Made by a program: the position numbers and the translations under genes
Assembly (NCBI RefSeq): GCF_032062135.1
Contig: NC_092859.1
Location: forward strand, 45,663,428 to 45,727,427
From: Pyxicephalus adspersus
Taxonomy: Eukaryota; Chordata; Amphibia; Anura; Pyxicephalidae
Direction of reading: 5' to 3'
DNA: 64,000 bases
Shown here: positions 48,611-59,618 of the stretch, piece by piece
Numbering within the stretch: position 1 is the stretch's first letter
Layout: each line of letters starts with the position of its first letter
The notes under the pieces: generated by a model
What the model saw: the letters and a program-made list of their open reading frames with translations, nothing else
Told to the model about the DNA's origin: nothing
Database searches by the model: none

Positions 48611-48752
48611 GAGCTCAAGCTTTTCTTTGTGTGTAGCAGAGATGATGGGAGGGTAAATCACTGAGCCAGGGGGAGGAGAGAGCAGACCAAGTCTGAGCAG
48701 ATTACCAGCTGAATCTATTATATGAATGGATGACAAGAGTGACCTCTTCTGG
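48611..48752 (-). promoter_or_regulatory. Promoter of exon 46025-48469: conserved block plus weakened CTCF-like site
   Basis: Degenerate first box (CTTTTCTTTGTGTGTAGC) near 48619; conserved block at 48647-48679 with GGGTAAATCACTGAG; CTCF-like core at 48739-48752 (minus CCAGAAGAGGTCAC), 270 bp from the ATG. Confidence 0.74.
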
Positions 48753-49088
48753 CAAATCTTTGTAACTCTAACCCTAACAAATTTTTTTACAGCAAATGTT
48801 TGCATTCAATACATGTGGATGTTCAGTTTAAAAATCATGTACTATCCTAATGAATAAATAAATGCTTGTTGTGCCCCCCAATAATTATATACAATCTTTG
48901 TTAATAATAAAAACAACTCCAAGTACAATGAACGACCAAATCAAACAATAAAGAAAACTGCACAATTTACATGTATAAGTGACAGTTCTAACAAAGACCA
49001 AATATATATTTTTCTATTTTATTTTTTTCTAAATAGCATATTTTAGGCCTTAATATATGTGACTTCAGGATTTTTATATAAACATAAA

Positions 49089-49089
<1 letters not shown>

Positions 49090-49146
<57 letters not shown>

Positions 49147-49147
49147 C
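49090..49147. repeat. (TA)n microsatellite
   Basis: A long alternating TA run, interrupted once by TTTA near the right end. It lies about 410 bp upstream of the conserved promoter block at 48647-48679. Confidence 0.95.
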
Positions 49148-50639
49148 TGTATATACCTGGTTGCTTATAAGATTGATCAGAAAAAACAGGTACACATCAG
49201 TATATATACAATTACTATAGTATGACTATAGTAAATAGGATAAATGCAAACACTATTAGTTTTACCTGCATCCTAATCCGTTACTATTGCAATGTGTCCT
49301 ATATTTCAGCCATTGATTATAGACAGGACCTACAGCTAGGAAAAGGCAACAACAAAATATAAATATATTATGACATTATGAGTTATGACATTGATAAAAA
49401 AATGTAATTTGTAAAACTCATATGCAGGTTATAAAATTTAAACGTATGTTCAGACCTGCAGTGGAATCAAGTGATCTTGCATGGCTCCTGTTGGCTGGCC
49501 GCCAGCAGCTCAGTCACTCGCACCACAGTGATAGCTCTTAAAGAACCAGATTTATTATCTGGTGAGTCCATTCATTCTTTATGAGGTTGCTGTGAATAAA
49601 AGCTATTTGTAGCATCTTCCCAGAGGCAGTGCTTCACTAACTTGCTTTTGGTGTGGCAAATATTTCAATTAAAAGCAATTTTGTTTTATCTGTTAGATCC
49701 TGACAGATTTTGTGACCTGATAGCTTCCTGTTAACTATGCATGTGCTGCACTGTCACCTGATAGAAAAGAGTTATACTGATGTCTCTCTGTTATAATACT
49801 TACATGTCTTCATTTAATAAAGGAAATACTGTCCTATTTTGATATTTGACAACAAGCTGCACTACTGAAAATGTACTGAATGTGGTTTTATAAAAGAGTA
49901 GTGTAAGTACCTGAATCCATATTGATATCAGTCTTATGAAATACTTTGCACTGAAGCACTTAAATTTAGCCAGGAGATGTCTTGAAAGTTAATTCCTAGC
50001 TAAAACAATACACAGTTCTTTTATTTTTTAAAAAGAGCATGAAAGGTATACTTTGTACATTGCAGGTATAAAGGTTTAAATATGTGTATATAGGACCTCA
50101 AAAGATGTGCAACAATTAACTTCCTCATTAGGCATTTTATTTGGATCTGGCGTGAGTTTAAGGATTCTTAGACTGACTACAGTTTATGGTAGTCTGAACC
50201 TCCCAGGCAGAACCCAGTATGATGACGTTGCACTTATGTGTATACTTAAAGAATGGATGCATAACACCTCCATTTACACAAATTATGCTATCAATTCCCA
50301 TCAGCAAATTGTGCTATTGACTCCCTTATACTCTTCTCCCATCATCCTCTAGTCCTTTTGCATTTACATAAAAAGGCTACTGTGGCACAATTTAGACAAG
50401 CGTCTGGGCCTCAACTCATACTACTCTCTCTTTCTTCCCTTCTGGAGAAACCTGGAATTTCCTCCGTTTTTGGTTCCGGTTTTTTTCCGGTTTTGGTTCC
50501 ACAGATTTTCGTTCTTGGCAAACGGAGGGCATCACATGCGTTTAGAACGCATGAACCCCAATAACAAGCGGACAATCTCAATACAAGACATAGCTCATAA
50601 ACTTTATAACCCTCCCTACTCATGTTTGTGCTGCATCAT

Positions 50640-51670
50640 CTAGGCTCACTGGACAGGTAATCCTCTGAGTTTTGCTTTTATGCCCACGGGCAACTTCTAA
50701 AGCCATATCCATATGCTATGACCTCTTAAGTGACTGATCATTGATCATTGCCAGACAGGCCCTGGGATGTACACATGGTTGAAACATTTTTTTTACATTT
50801 CTATATCCCAGTTGCTGGATATAGCATATAGCTTCTCCCAGAAAAACACTCCTGGTGCTTCTTATAGAGAAATGTTTTTTAGCCTTTTTATGGCAGTTAT
50901 GTCTCATCTTTAAAAACCTATTACAATCATATTTACAATTATATTTCAATTTCTTTATCATATTTTCTGATGATGTCAGGTCATTTGAAATGTTTGAGAC
51001 AGGTAGTTCACTACACTCACACATCTTCTAATTCTATTCCATTGTCATCTGATTGGGCAGTTCTAGGCATTATTAGTTATGATGGGGTTCAGTACATTAA
51101 AGGTACTAGACGATTGGCCCTAATTATCCCAGCTCTTGATAGGAAGACAATCCTCTATTGTTGGCTTTCATCCATGCCTACAACCATGTATTTCTTGTTC
51201 CTAACCAAACTACAGATTTCATTGGGACTTCCCTACAAAAAGAGCAGTGGAAATACCTTCCTTGAAACCTGGGAAAGCTTCATCTCTACACCTAGCCTGA
51301 GCACAAGACAACAGTTTCAGAAGTGTTTTCAGCATATGACATTTTATTTATACAGATTTCTAGAGAGAGATTTCTGTATAATCCCCACAATTTCCAGTCC
51401 AAATCAAATTCCAATACAATCATATATTGCTTCCTGTGGTGCTACCAGTTGCAAATCTGCCTTATTTCCTTTTTTGCAGGTTTTGGTCAGTTTTACTTTA
51501 CTTTTTGTTGTTACATGTTAAGAGAACTTTTCCTATTGCACAATACATTTTAAAAGCTTCCAATTTTTTAATTTTCCTAGCCAGACCTGTGCATGTTAAT
51601 GCTATGTTTGAAATGTTTTCTATGTTCTATTTTATGAACCACAATAAAAAATGTATTTTTTTAAAAAATA
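50640..51670 (+). mobile_element. Possible LINE-like 3' relic
   Basis: A plus-strand open frame at 50970-51521 contains GTRRLALIIPALDRKTILYC and NTFLETWESFIS. These loosely resemble the end of L1-type ORF2 (an Arg/Ala-rich helix, then a W-containing stretch). It is followed by CACAATAAAAAATG and an A-rich end at 51640-51670. The similarity is weak; it could also be unrelated. Confidence 0.35.
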
Positions 51671-52525
51671 TATATATTTAGCTATTTACCTGGAGTTCAT
51701 CTTTAACCCAAGCTCTCCATAAAGAAGCAATCATAATGATAAATGGAAAGACACTAAGCATTTTTTGTAGAAATAGGACCTTACACTGTTTCTTGTACTT
51801 GCACAACACATTACAGTCAGGTTGCACAACGCTTTTATGATGAGCTATGAAATTTCAACAACCAAATGATATTGCTTGTTTTTTATCTCATAAGGGTAAG
51901 GCTATCTGTTCCTTAGTGTTGCATAAAATGCCAGATCACAAGTTAGAAAGGACAATTTATGTCCATTCATATAGACAAGAAAATGCACTGTTGGGGTGAT
52001 CAAAACACTATGGAATGGCAGAGCAAACATTATAGATTTGTTAAATGTGAACGCACAAAACTAAATTTCAAACCATAAATTGAATATGATTCATTGAAAA
52101 AAAATCTTACGAAGACTACTGAAATTTAGAAAGACAGTTATTCTAAATTAGAAAATCACCTCTACGTAATGTTTAATTTTAGAATTTATATGTCCCCTTA
52201 CTTGTAAATGCATTAGGAAATGCTTTTCAAAGAATAGTGCATTACATAGAATATTGTAAAACAGACATATTGTAAAAAACTTAGGTTATTTATTTTTGGT
52301 ATTAGTGAAATTGAAATAAACCAATTTAAGGTTTTGATGGGCCCCTAAATTAGGTAATGAAACTGTTGTAACTAAAAGGTCCTAAAATGATTATGGCAAA
52401 AATTAGTTAAAACTTGAGATACCTATTCACTAGTTCAAAAATGAAATACAGTTTTTAAACAATGTGTAATAGACTAAAAAACATATTAATGCTTCTAAAA
52501 CCAAAAATCTGTAACCAAAACTTAC

Positions 52526-54513
52526 CTTGCTTGGATCGTTCAGGCAGCTTGTATCTGAGGAGGTGTCATTGTCTTTAACTAGTTCTTGTAACTGTGGGAA
52601 ATCCAGAGACTGCAGGAAAGCAGAATCCCGCTGTTGTGGGGCTGGGGGTACATTAGTTTGGTAAAATTGTCCTTGTCCTCCTGGAGGAACCATCCTGACC
52701 TCCATGTATTTTAGGGTTCCATCCGTGTTCAGGAATAAAGCTGGCTGATACTGATCTGTGTATGACTTCGTGTCTGATCCACTAAGATAGCAGCAACTAC
52801 TACTATAACCATAACTTTCCCTCCTCAGACATCTGACCAGTAATATAATGAAAGTCACAAGGGAAACTAAACTGATAGCTACAAGGGAAACAATTAAGTA
52901 TAAAGTCATATCTGATGGTGGTTTGGAATTTCGGAGGAAATCTCCAGATATTTGTCTTTTTTCCATTACAATATCATCTGCTATAGTGACAAGTACAGTA
53001 ACAGAAGTAGATAATGGAGGATCCCCATGATCACTGATAGTGATAATCAGCTGTTGCTCTGTATTTTCTGCTTCCTGAAGTCTTTGTACAGTTCTAACCT
53101 CTCCTGTATGTTTAGATACTTGGAACATTGCAGAACTGCTGGTGTCAATAAGGTTATAGGCCAGCCAAGCATTGTGACCAGAGTCCAGATCTACTGCGGT
53201 CAGTTTGGTCACCAGATATCCGGCACTTGTAGATTTTGGGATTCTCTCTTGGACAATGAGATCCTCTGAGTGTTCTGGATACAGCAGGGTTGGGGAGTTG
53301 TCATTTGTATCCAATATGAAAATAAAGACAGGGACAGTGGAAAATAACTTTGGAGATCCAGAATCCTCCACTTTTATGTTGATTTGTAAAGTCTGCAAAT
53401 GCTCATAGTCAAAGGAACGCTGAGCATATATATCACCAGTATTAGAATTAATATAAACAAAAGAGGATACAGAAGATCCATCTACCTGAGTCTCCACTAT
53501 GGAGAAAACCAGATCAGAATTAACCCCCTCATCTGTATCAGTAGCAGACACTGTACACAGAAGAGTCCCCGGGTCACTATTCTCCTTAATGAAAACATTA
53601 TAGGTAGATTGTGTAAATGTTGGGGCATTATCATTAACATCAGAAACCCTGAGAATAACAGTTGTCTTACTGGACAGAGGTGGAGAGCCCAAATCAGTGG
53701 CTGTCAGCTCTATAGAGTATTGGGATATTTTTTCTCTATCCAGAATCCCATCAGTAACCATTGAATAATGCTTTTTAATATTTCTGATTTTGAAAGGAAT
53801 ATTGGGAGTTATGTGTACTTCTGTTTCCCCATTTTTCCCTGAATCTTTGTCTCTGACATTGATAACTCCCAAAACAGTTTCCAAAGGAACATTTTCTGGA
53901 ATCTCATTCGTCACTGATACAAAACTAATTTCAGGATAATTGTCATTTATATCCTCTATTTTTACATGAACCAAACAGTCACCTTCCAATTTAGGAAGTC
54001 CTTTGTCCACTGCTTTGACAGAAAGTTCATAAAGATTCTGCTCTTCATAATCTATGGACCCAATAATGTAAATTTCACCATTTTGCTTATTTAAAGCAAA
54101 TAGCCTTCTTGCAGGTTTAGATGTATGACCGTCAAAATAATATTCTATTTCACCATTTGCATTCTCATCTGGGTCTGTTGCATTTAATTTTATTATTACG
54201 GTATTAAAGGGAAGATTCTCCTTCAGACTGATTTTATAAACTGACTGATTAAATATTGGTGGGTTGTCATTAATATCTAATACCTTTATTGTGATATGAC
54301 ATGATCCTGATCTCGCTGGTTCTCCACCATCTATAGCAGTGAGAATAAGATTGTGTTCTTGTTTTTCCTCCCTATCTAACACCTTCTCTAATATGGATCA
54401 GACTCCTCCACAATAGAATAACGAAGCTGCCCAGAGACCCAGCCCCAGCTACAAAGGAGAAGGGAGAAAGCTACTTGCCATTTCCAACAACGAGAGCAGC
54501 TTCCCCTGTCCAT
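52526..54513 (-). pseudogene. Protocadherin gamma-type variable exon with an internal deletion (EC1 to EC2 lost)
   Basis: ATG at 54511-54513; donor CCAAGCAAG|GTAAGT at 52526. After the signal peptide and QLRYSIVEESDP the sequence jumps near 54395 to ATTAGAGAAGGTGTTAGAT (LEKVLDRE of late EC2). About 460 bp is missing, the frame shifts, and a TAG at 54388-54390 ends translation after 41 codons. From late EC2 to the donor the frame is fully open (about 620 codons: EC3, EC4, EC5, EC6, TM, tail). The signal peptide is distinctive (MDRGSCSRCWKWQ). The tail has PPGGQGQFYQTN, and the sequence before the TM helix reads MEKRQISGDFLRN, one residue longer than its relatives. A repair or different haplotype would give a normal gene. 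Confidence 0.88.
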
Positions 54514-54658
54514 ATCTTAGACAATTGAGCTTGAATTTTATGTAACATAGATCCTTTGTAATCCAGAAAGCTTTGAAAATATTAGTATATCCTTCCACCT
54601 TGAAAATCCATTAGAGCCATAAAAAAGCAAACATCCATGAGAATCTCATCTCGAAGCT

Positions 54659-54790
54659 GCAGCCTTTGTGTGTTAGAAAAATGATGGGAGGGTGAATCAC
54701 TGAGCCAGGGGGTGGAGAGTGCAGGCTAAGCCTGAACTGATCTATTGCTGTATCTTAATGTGAATAAATGACAACAGTGACCTCTTCTGG
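54659..54790 (-). promoter_or_regulatory. Promoter of exon 52526-54513: conserved block plus weakened CTCF-like site
   Basis: GCAGCCTTTGTGTGTTAG from 54659; conserved block at 54686-54718 with the GGTGGAG variant; CTCF-like core at 54777-54790 (minus CCAGAAGAGGTCAC), 264 bp from the ATG. Confidence 0.74.
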
Positions 54791-54939
54791 TTAAATGTTA
54801 TAACTTCAGCTTTACTAAGTATCCTTTATGTCCTTATTTGTATTTTAAATACTAGCAATAATCATTTTACTTTAAAAATAGTGTCTACTTTAATCAATTA
54901 ATATTATATGTAGTATAATATAATCAATATATATTATAT

Positions 54940-54941
<2 letters not shown>

Positions 54942-54979
<38 letters not shown>
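54942..54979. repeat. (TA)n microsatellite
   Basis: Alternating TA run, with further TA-rich sequence to about 55002. It lies about 225 bp upstream of the conserved block at 54686-54718. Confidence 0.95.
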
Positions 54980-54982
<3 letters not shown>

Positions 54983-55809
54983 TATATATCAATATATATA
55001 TGAAAAAGGAAAGTGTTGTGTACATTAAATACTTGTTTTTGAATGCAGCACTTTTAAAGAGAACGTAAACTCCCTTTTTTCTTAATATAATTTTTACCTT
55101 GTAAATGTATATATGATTTATTGGGTTACAGAACAATCCAATTACATTTAAAACCACATGCTGAAATATATTTAACTTTTTTTGGGGGGGGCAGATTATT
55201 TAATTTTACATTTTTGAAACTTGTACTGTTTTGAAACTCTTCTTTCGTTCCCATTTAAAGAAAGGTGAAAAAAAAAAGTTTAGACTTTTCATACATTTTA
55301 CTACGTTTTTAGTAAAATGATCACTTTTGCTTATAGAGAGTTATTATGTGTATTTTTTCTGGGTGCAGATCTGGTTACAACAATACTAATAATAAAACAA
55401 TACAACCTGTAGTAACCATTTATGTTCCCTATATCACATTCAACAATCTAACCTTGGTACACTGTAAATTTATTTGATAAAAGGTATGTTTTTACACAAT
55501 AAAAGAATACCTTTTTTAATAATATTGTTAAAAATATACTTCTTAGACAGTTCTTGGTATGGTTGTATGGGTATTTGTACTTTTAGGTCCCTTTCAAGGG
55601 ATGTTCATTGAAAGTTTCTTTATTTAAAACAAATTCAGATTTTCTTTTAGTTATTTACCAATATACATTTAATGTAAGACAAAGGATTCTTACAAGAATA
55701 TGGGCTGTCTAAAGTTCAAGTTTTGCTAAGTTTAGGCTTTTTATTGATTTGGGGTCAGTAAAAGTTATATGTGATTATTTAATCATTTTTTCAGATGGAC
55801 ATCAATTTC

Positions 55810-55862
55810 ACTGATGAAAATGTATCTTCTCCAGCCTTAGAGGGCTTTAAGAAAACAGGCCC
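55810..55862. mobile_element. Fragment of the MITE-like family seen at 21218-21440
   Basis: CACTGATGAAAATGTATCTTC, then TCTCCAGCCTTAGAGGGCTTT and AAACAGGCCC match the right arm of the 21218-21440 element (GTATCCTCTTCAGCCTTGGA, GAGCTTTTATAAATCAGGGC). The left arm is missing. Confidence 0.6.
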
Positions 55863-56559
55863 AGTTTGTTTTAAAGGGCAAATAATGTATGCATAAACTC
55901 TTTTGTTAAGATAATTTAGAATCAAATAGATTCTCATTGGTTTAGACAGGGAGTGGAGGAGTAGCAGGGAACGCAGGGCTAGTAATATAGCCAAAGGCTT
56001 CCTTATTAATTCACATAGAAGGCCAAATGATAAATATGTACTCATTGGAATATAAATCAACGTCTAGCCCACTGTCACATTGTTATGTTTTCATGTATCA
56101 TGTACTGTCTAAGTTGCTTTTTTTTAGTAAAATAATGCTTAGTTAATATGTGTACAGAAAAGGCAACAATAAGTATGAAGTAACAGAGCAACATACAACA
56201 CAACAGATCCATCATGAAAGCAATAACAACTACAACCATGCAATGTGTTTTGAATGAAAATATAAATGGCATTTTTACACCTACAGTATTTAGTTATTCT
56301 GGAACATTATCCATTTTATGTATGTGCCCAAATATACAGACACATGATCAAACATGTTTTATAAAGGATGGATTGACTGCACAGATCATATTGGAAAAGA
56401 AAATTCACATATCATCAAAGTAAAACACATACATTGTATTTGTTCATAGTTAAAACACACAATTATAACCAATATAATACATAGTTAATATTAAAAAATA
56501 TTTTATAACCTTAATATGTGACCTGTGAAATACACTCTGTTTATTTAAAACCAACTCAC

Positions 56560-58607
56560 CTTACTTGGATCATTCAGGCAGCTTGCATCCGATGTGCTAT
56601 CATTGTCTTTAACTAGTTCCCGTAACTGTGGAAAATCCAGATATTGCAGAAAAGCAGAATCCCGCTGTTGTGGTGCTGGGGGCACATTTGTTTGGTAACA
56701 TTGTCCCTGTGCTCCTGGAGGAACCATCCTGACTTCCATGTATTTTAAGGTTCCATCTGTGTTCAGGAATAGAGCTGGCTGATACTGATCACTGTATATT
56801 TTTGAATCAGATCCATTAGGAAAACAGCATCTGTTGCTATAACCATAACTTTCCTTCCTTAGACATCTCACCAGTAAAATAATAAATGTCACAAGGGAAA
56901 CTAAACTGATAGCCACAAGAGAAACAATTAAATATAAAGTCATATCTGATGGTGGTTTAACATTTCTTATAAAATCACCAGATTTTGGTCTTTCTATTAC
57001 AACCTCATCTGCTATACTGACAATTATAGTGACTGTAGTAGATAATGGAGGATCCCCATGATCACTGACAGTGATAACAAGTTGCTGATCTGTATGTTCA
57101 ATTTCATGAAATCCTCGTATAGTCCTGACTTCTCCTGTGTGTTTAGACACTTGGAACAGTGCAGAACTACCAGGGTCAATGAGGTTAAAGGCCAACCAGG
57201 CATTGTGACCAGAGTCCAGATCTACTGCTGTCAGTAGGTAGATTGTGTAAATGTTGGGGCATTATCATTAACATCAGAAACCCTGAGAATAACAGTTGTC
57301 TTACTGGACAGAGGTGGAGAGCCCAAATCCGTGGCCGTCAGCTCTATAGTGTATTCAGATATTTTTTCTCTATCCAAAATCCCATCAGTGACCAACGAAT
57401 AGCGATTTGTATTAGTTATGGTTTTGAAAGGCAAGTGTGGTGATATATCCAGTATTATTTCACCATTTTTCCCAGAATCCTTATCATTGACATTAATAAA
57501 CCCCACAATTGTTCCTAATGGTGTATTTTCTGGAATCTCATTATTAACTGAGGAAAATGACATTTCAGGATAATTATCATTTTCATCTTCTATTTCTATC
57601 TGAATAAGGCAATCTCCTTCCAGTTCAGGCACTCCCTTATCTACTGCCCTGATAGATAATTCATAAAAATTTAGTTCTTCGTAATCAATAACTCCACTTA
57701 TATAAATTTCTCCTGTCTGCTCATTTAACTCAAATAATTTTCTTGCATATTTGGATGTGTGACTATCAAAGGAATATTCAATGTCACCATTTATGCCTTC
57801 ATCCACATCCTTTGCAACTAATTTTAGTATGACTTTATTTAAAGGGGGATTTTCCTTCAGGTTGATTTTATAAACTGATTGATTAAAGACTGGTGGGTTG
57901 TCATTAATATCTAATACTTTTATTGTGATATGACATGATCCTGATCTCGCTGGTTCTCCTCCATCTATAGCAGTCAGAATAAGATTATGTTCTTGTTTTT
58001 CCTCCCTGTCTAACACCTTCTCTAATATAAGCTGAGGGATGAGAGTGCCATCCTTACGATTTTTTACAGATAAAGAGAAATAAGGACTTGTACTTAATAT
58101 ATACTGGGCAACATCATTAACCCCAATATCCAAATCCTCTGCTATTTCTAAGGCATACCGTGCCCCAGGATTGGTAAATGCTTCTGAGATCTTTATAACA
58201 TGATCACTAGCTGAGAATGAGGGAGAATTATCATTTATATCCAAAATTTTAATTTCAAGGCTAAAAAGCTCTAAAGGATTTTGAACAACAACTTCTAAAT
58301 TCAATGTACATGTCAAACTGGACCCACACAAATTTTCTCTGTCAAGCCTGCTATTTACAAGCAATAATCCATTTTCAGGTTTTAAAATAAAATATTTGCT
58401 GTCCTTTGAATCCAAACGTAAATTGCGATGAAACAAATCTACAGATTTTAGACTCAAATCCTGAGCTACATTCCCAACAACAGTCCCTGGATCAGACTCC
58501 TCCACAATAGAGTAATGAAGCTGCCCAGAGACCCAGCCCCAGCTACAAAGGAGAAGGGAGAAAGCTACTTGCCATTTCCAACAGTGACAGGATCCCCTGA
58601 TGTCCAT
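56560..58607 (-). pseudogene. Protocadherin gamma-type variable exon with an internal deletion (EC5 to early EC6 lost)
   Basis: ATG at 58605-58607; donor CCAAGTAAG|GTGAGT at 56560. Signal peptide and EC1-EC4 are clean to NAPTFTQSTY (residue 458). Near 57236 the sequence jumps to CTGACAGCAGTAGATC (EC6), losing about 400 bp and creating an immediate TGA at 57231-57233. EC6, TM and tail are clean in the other frame (MVPPGAQGQCYQTN, SNRCCFPNGS). Translation would give a secreted EC1-EC4 fragment, which is the set of repeats used for trans recognition; this is a reading of the sequence, not evidence of expression. EC1 belongs to the KPENG subgroup with the exon at 59619-62066. Confidence 0.88.
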
Positions 58608-58738
58608 ATCTTAAATAGTATGTCCTTGTGTTTTGCATAGGTTATTTATAATCCATATGTCTCCGGTTTATATTTCCTCATTGCTAAAAATATCCATCCA
58701 TACAAAAAATTTGTCCATAACATAAGCTTTTCGAAGCT

Positions 58739-58873
58739 GCAGCGTTCCTTTGTGTGTGAGGAGTGGTGGGAGGGTGAATCACTGAGCCAGGGGGAGGAGT
58801 GTGCAGTCTCCATTCTGTGTAAGCATATCTATAGCTTAAACCTTGACTAGAAGACGTTGCTGCCCTCTGGTGG
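58739..58873 (-). promoter_or_regulatory. Promoter of exon 56560-58607: conserved block plus best CTCF-like site
   Basis: GCAGCGTTCCTTTGTGTGTG from 58739; conserved block at 58768-58800; CTCF-like core at 58860-58873 reads CCACCAGAGGGCAG on minus, the closest to the vertebrate CTCF core in the window, 253 bp from the ATG. Confidence 0.83.
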
Positions 58874-59084
58874 TTAATAGTGTTTTTTTCAAATAGTAAC
58901 TCAAAAAGCAAAAATAAAACACTCCTAAATTGCTCTTATTTGATATACAATAGTTAGGTCAAATCAATATGTTTGCCAAAATGTTTGTTTATACATAAAA
59001 AGGCAAGACAGAGCTTATTTCAGGGTAACAATGACATTTAGTAAACACACACTTGAAAGTTTAAAACCAAGTGTAACTCCTGAA

Positions 59085-59135
<51 letters not shown>

Positions 59136-59618
59136 TAATATACCTTTTTCACTTCAGTAGGTACTTGTAGTCCCACCTGTCCGTCATACACACTCTTCAA
59201 ACACAAGAGCACAGGAATATTTGGGGAATGTTTGAGGGAATGTCAGATTCCATTTTATAAATAGAGCTTTACCCGTGGCGAGAGAGACATAAAATAAAAC
59301 ATGCACTGCTTATCATATTCTAGGCAAAAAAATTGAGTATTTCCAGAGTGTAGATGGATAGTTATTGTGCATAAATCTACATACAGATAAATATGCCATT
59401 TCAGGACCGATATATATACATATTATTACATATTATCATGACATTCACTAAACCAAGAAATTATCTTCACCAACCACAATAAGAAAAAGTTTGTATAGTA
59501 CAATAGTTACTGCTATACATTTCAAGCTTTAGATATCCAGTACAAGATTCATACTATTGTGAAAGGTTTTATAATTTGTAATAGATTAATGCAAATAAAA
59601 TAAAATGCTTCCACTCAC
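58874..59618. other. Short intergenic segment with an AT microsatellite
   Basis: (TA)n at 59089-59132 is entered separately. Nothing else recognised. 59586-59618 is intronic read-through of the next exon. Confidence 0.6.
59089..59132. repeat. (TA)n microsatellite
   Basis: Pure alternating TA run, about 290 bp upstream of the conserved block at 58768-58800. Confidence 0.95.

Larger units (their letters stand above)
48753..52525. other. Intergenic: AT microsatellite and a possible LINE-like relic
   Basis: (TA)n at 49090-49147 and the LINE-like stretch at 50640-51670 are entered separately. 49480-49570 is a GC-richer patch of unknown nature; 50450-50560 has a GGTTCCGGTTTTTTTCCGG dyad and a CGTTTAGAACGCATG palindrome-like word. 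No gene recognised. 52430-52525 is intronic read-through. Confidence 0.5.
54791..56559. other. Intergenic: AT microsatellite and half of a MITE-like element
   Basis: (TA)n at 54942-54979 and a MITE fragment at about 55810-55862 are entered separately. The rest is AT-rich with nothing recognised. Confidence 0.5.

Noticed and set aside
13671..58607. Idea that the missing segments in the broken exons are spliced introns or retrocopies
   Set aside because: The joins do not correspond to GT-AG borders in the intact paralogues, there are no A-rich tails or target duplications, and promoters and donors are kept in place.
49090..59132. The TA-run regions as replication origins or scaffold attachment sites
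   Set aside because: AT richness alone is not evidence; simple microsatellite expansion explains them.
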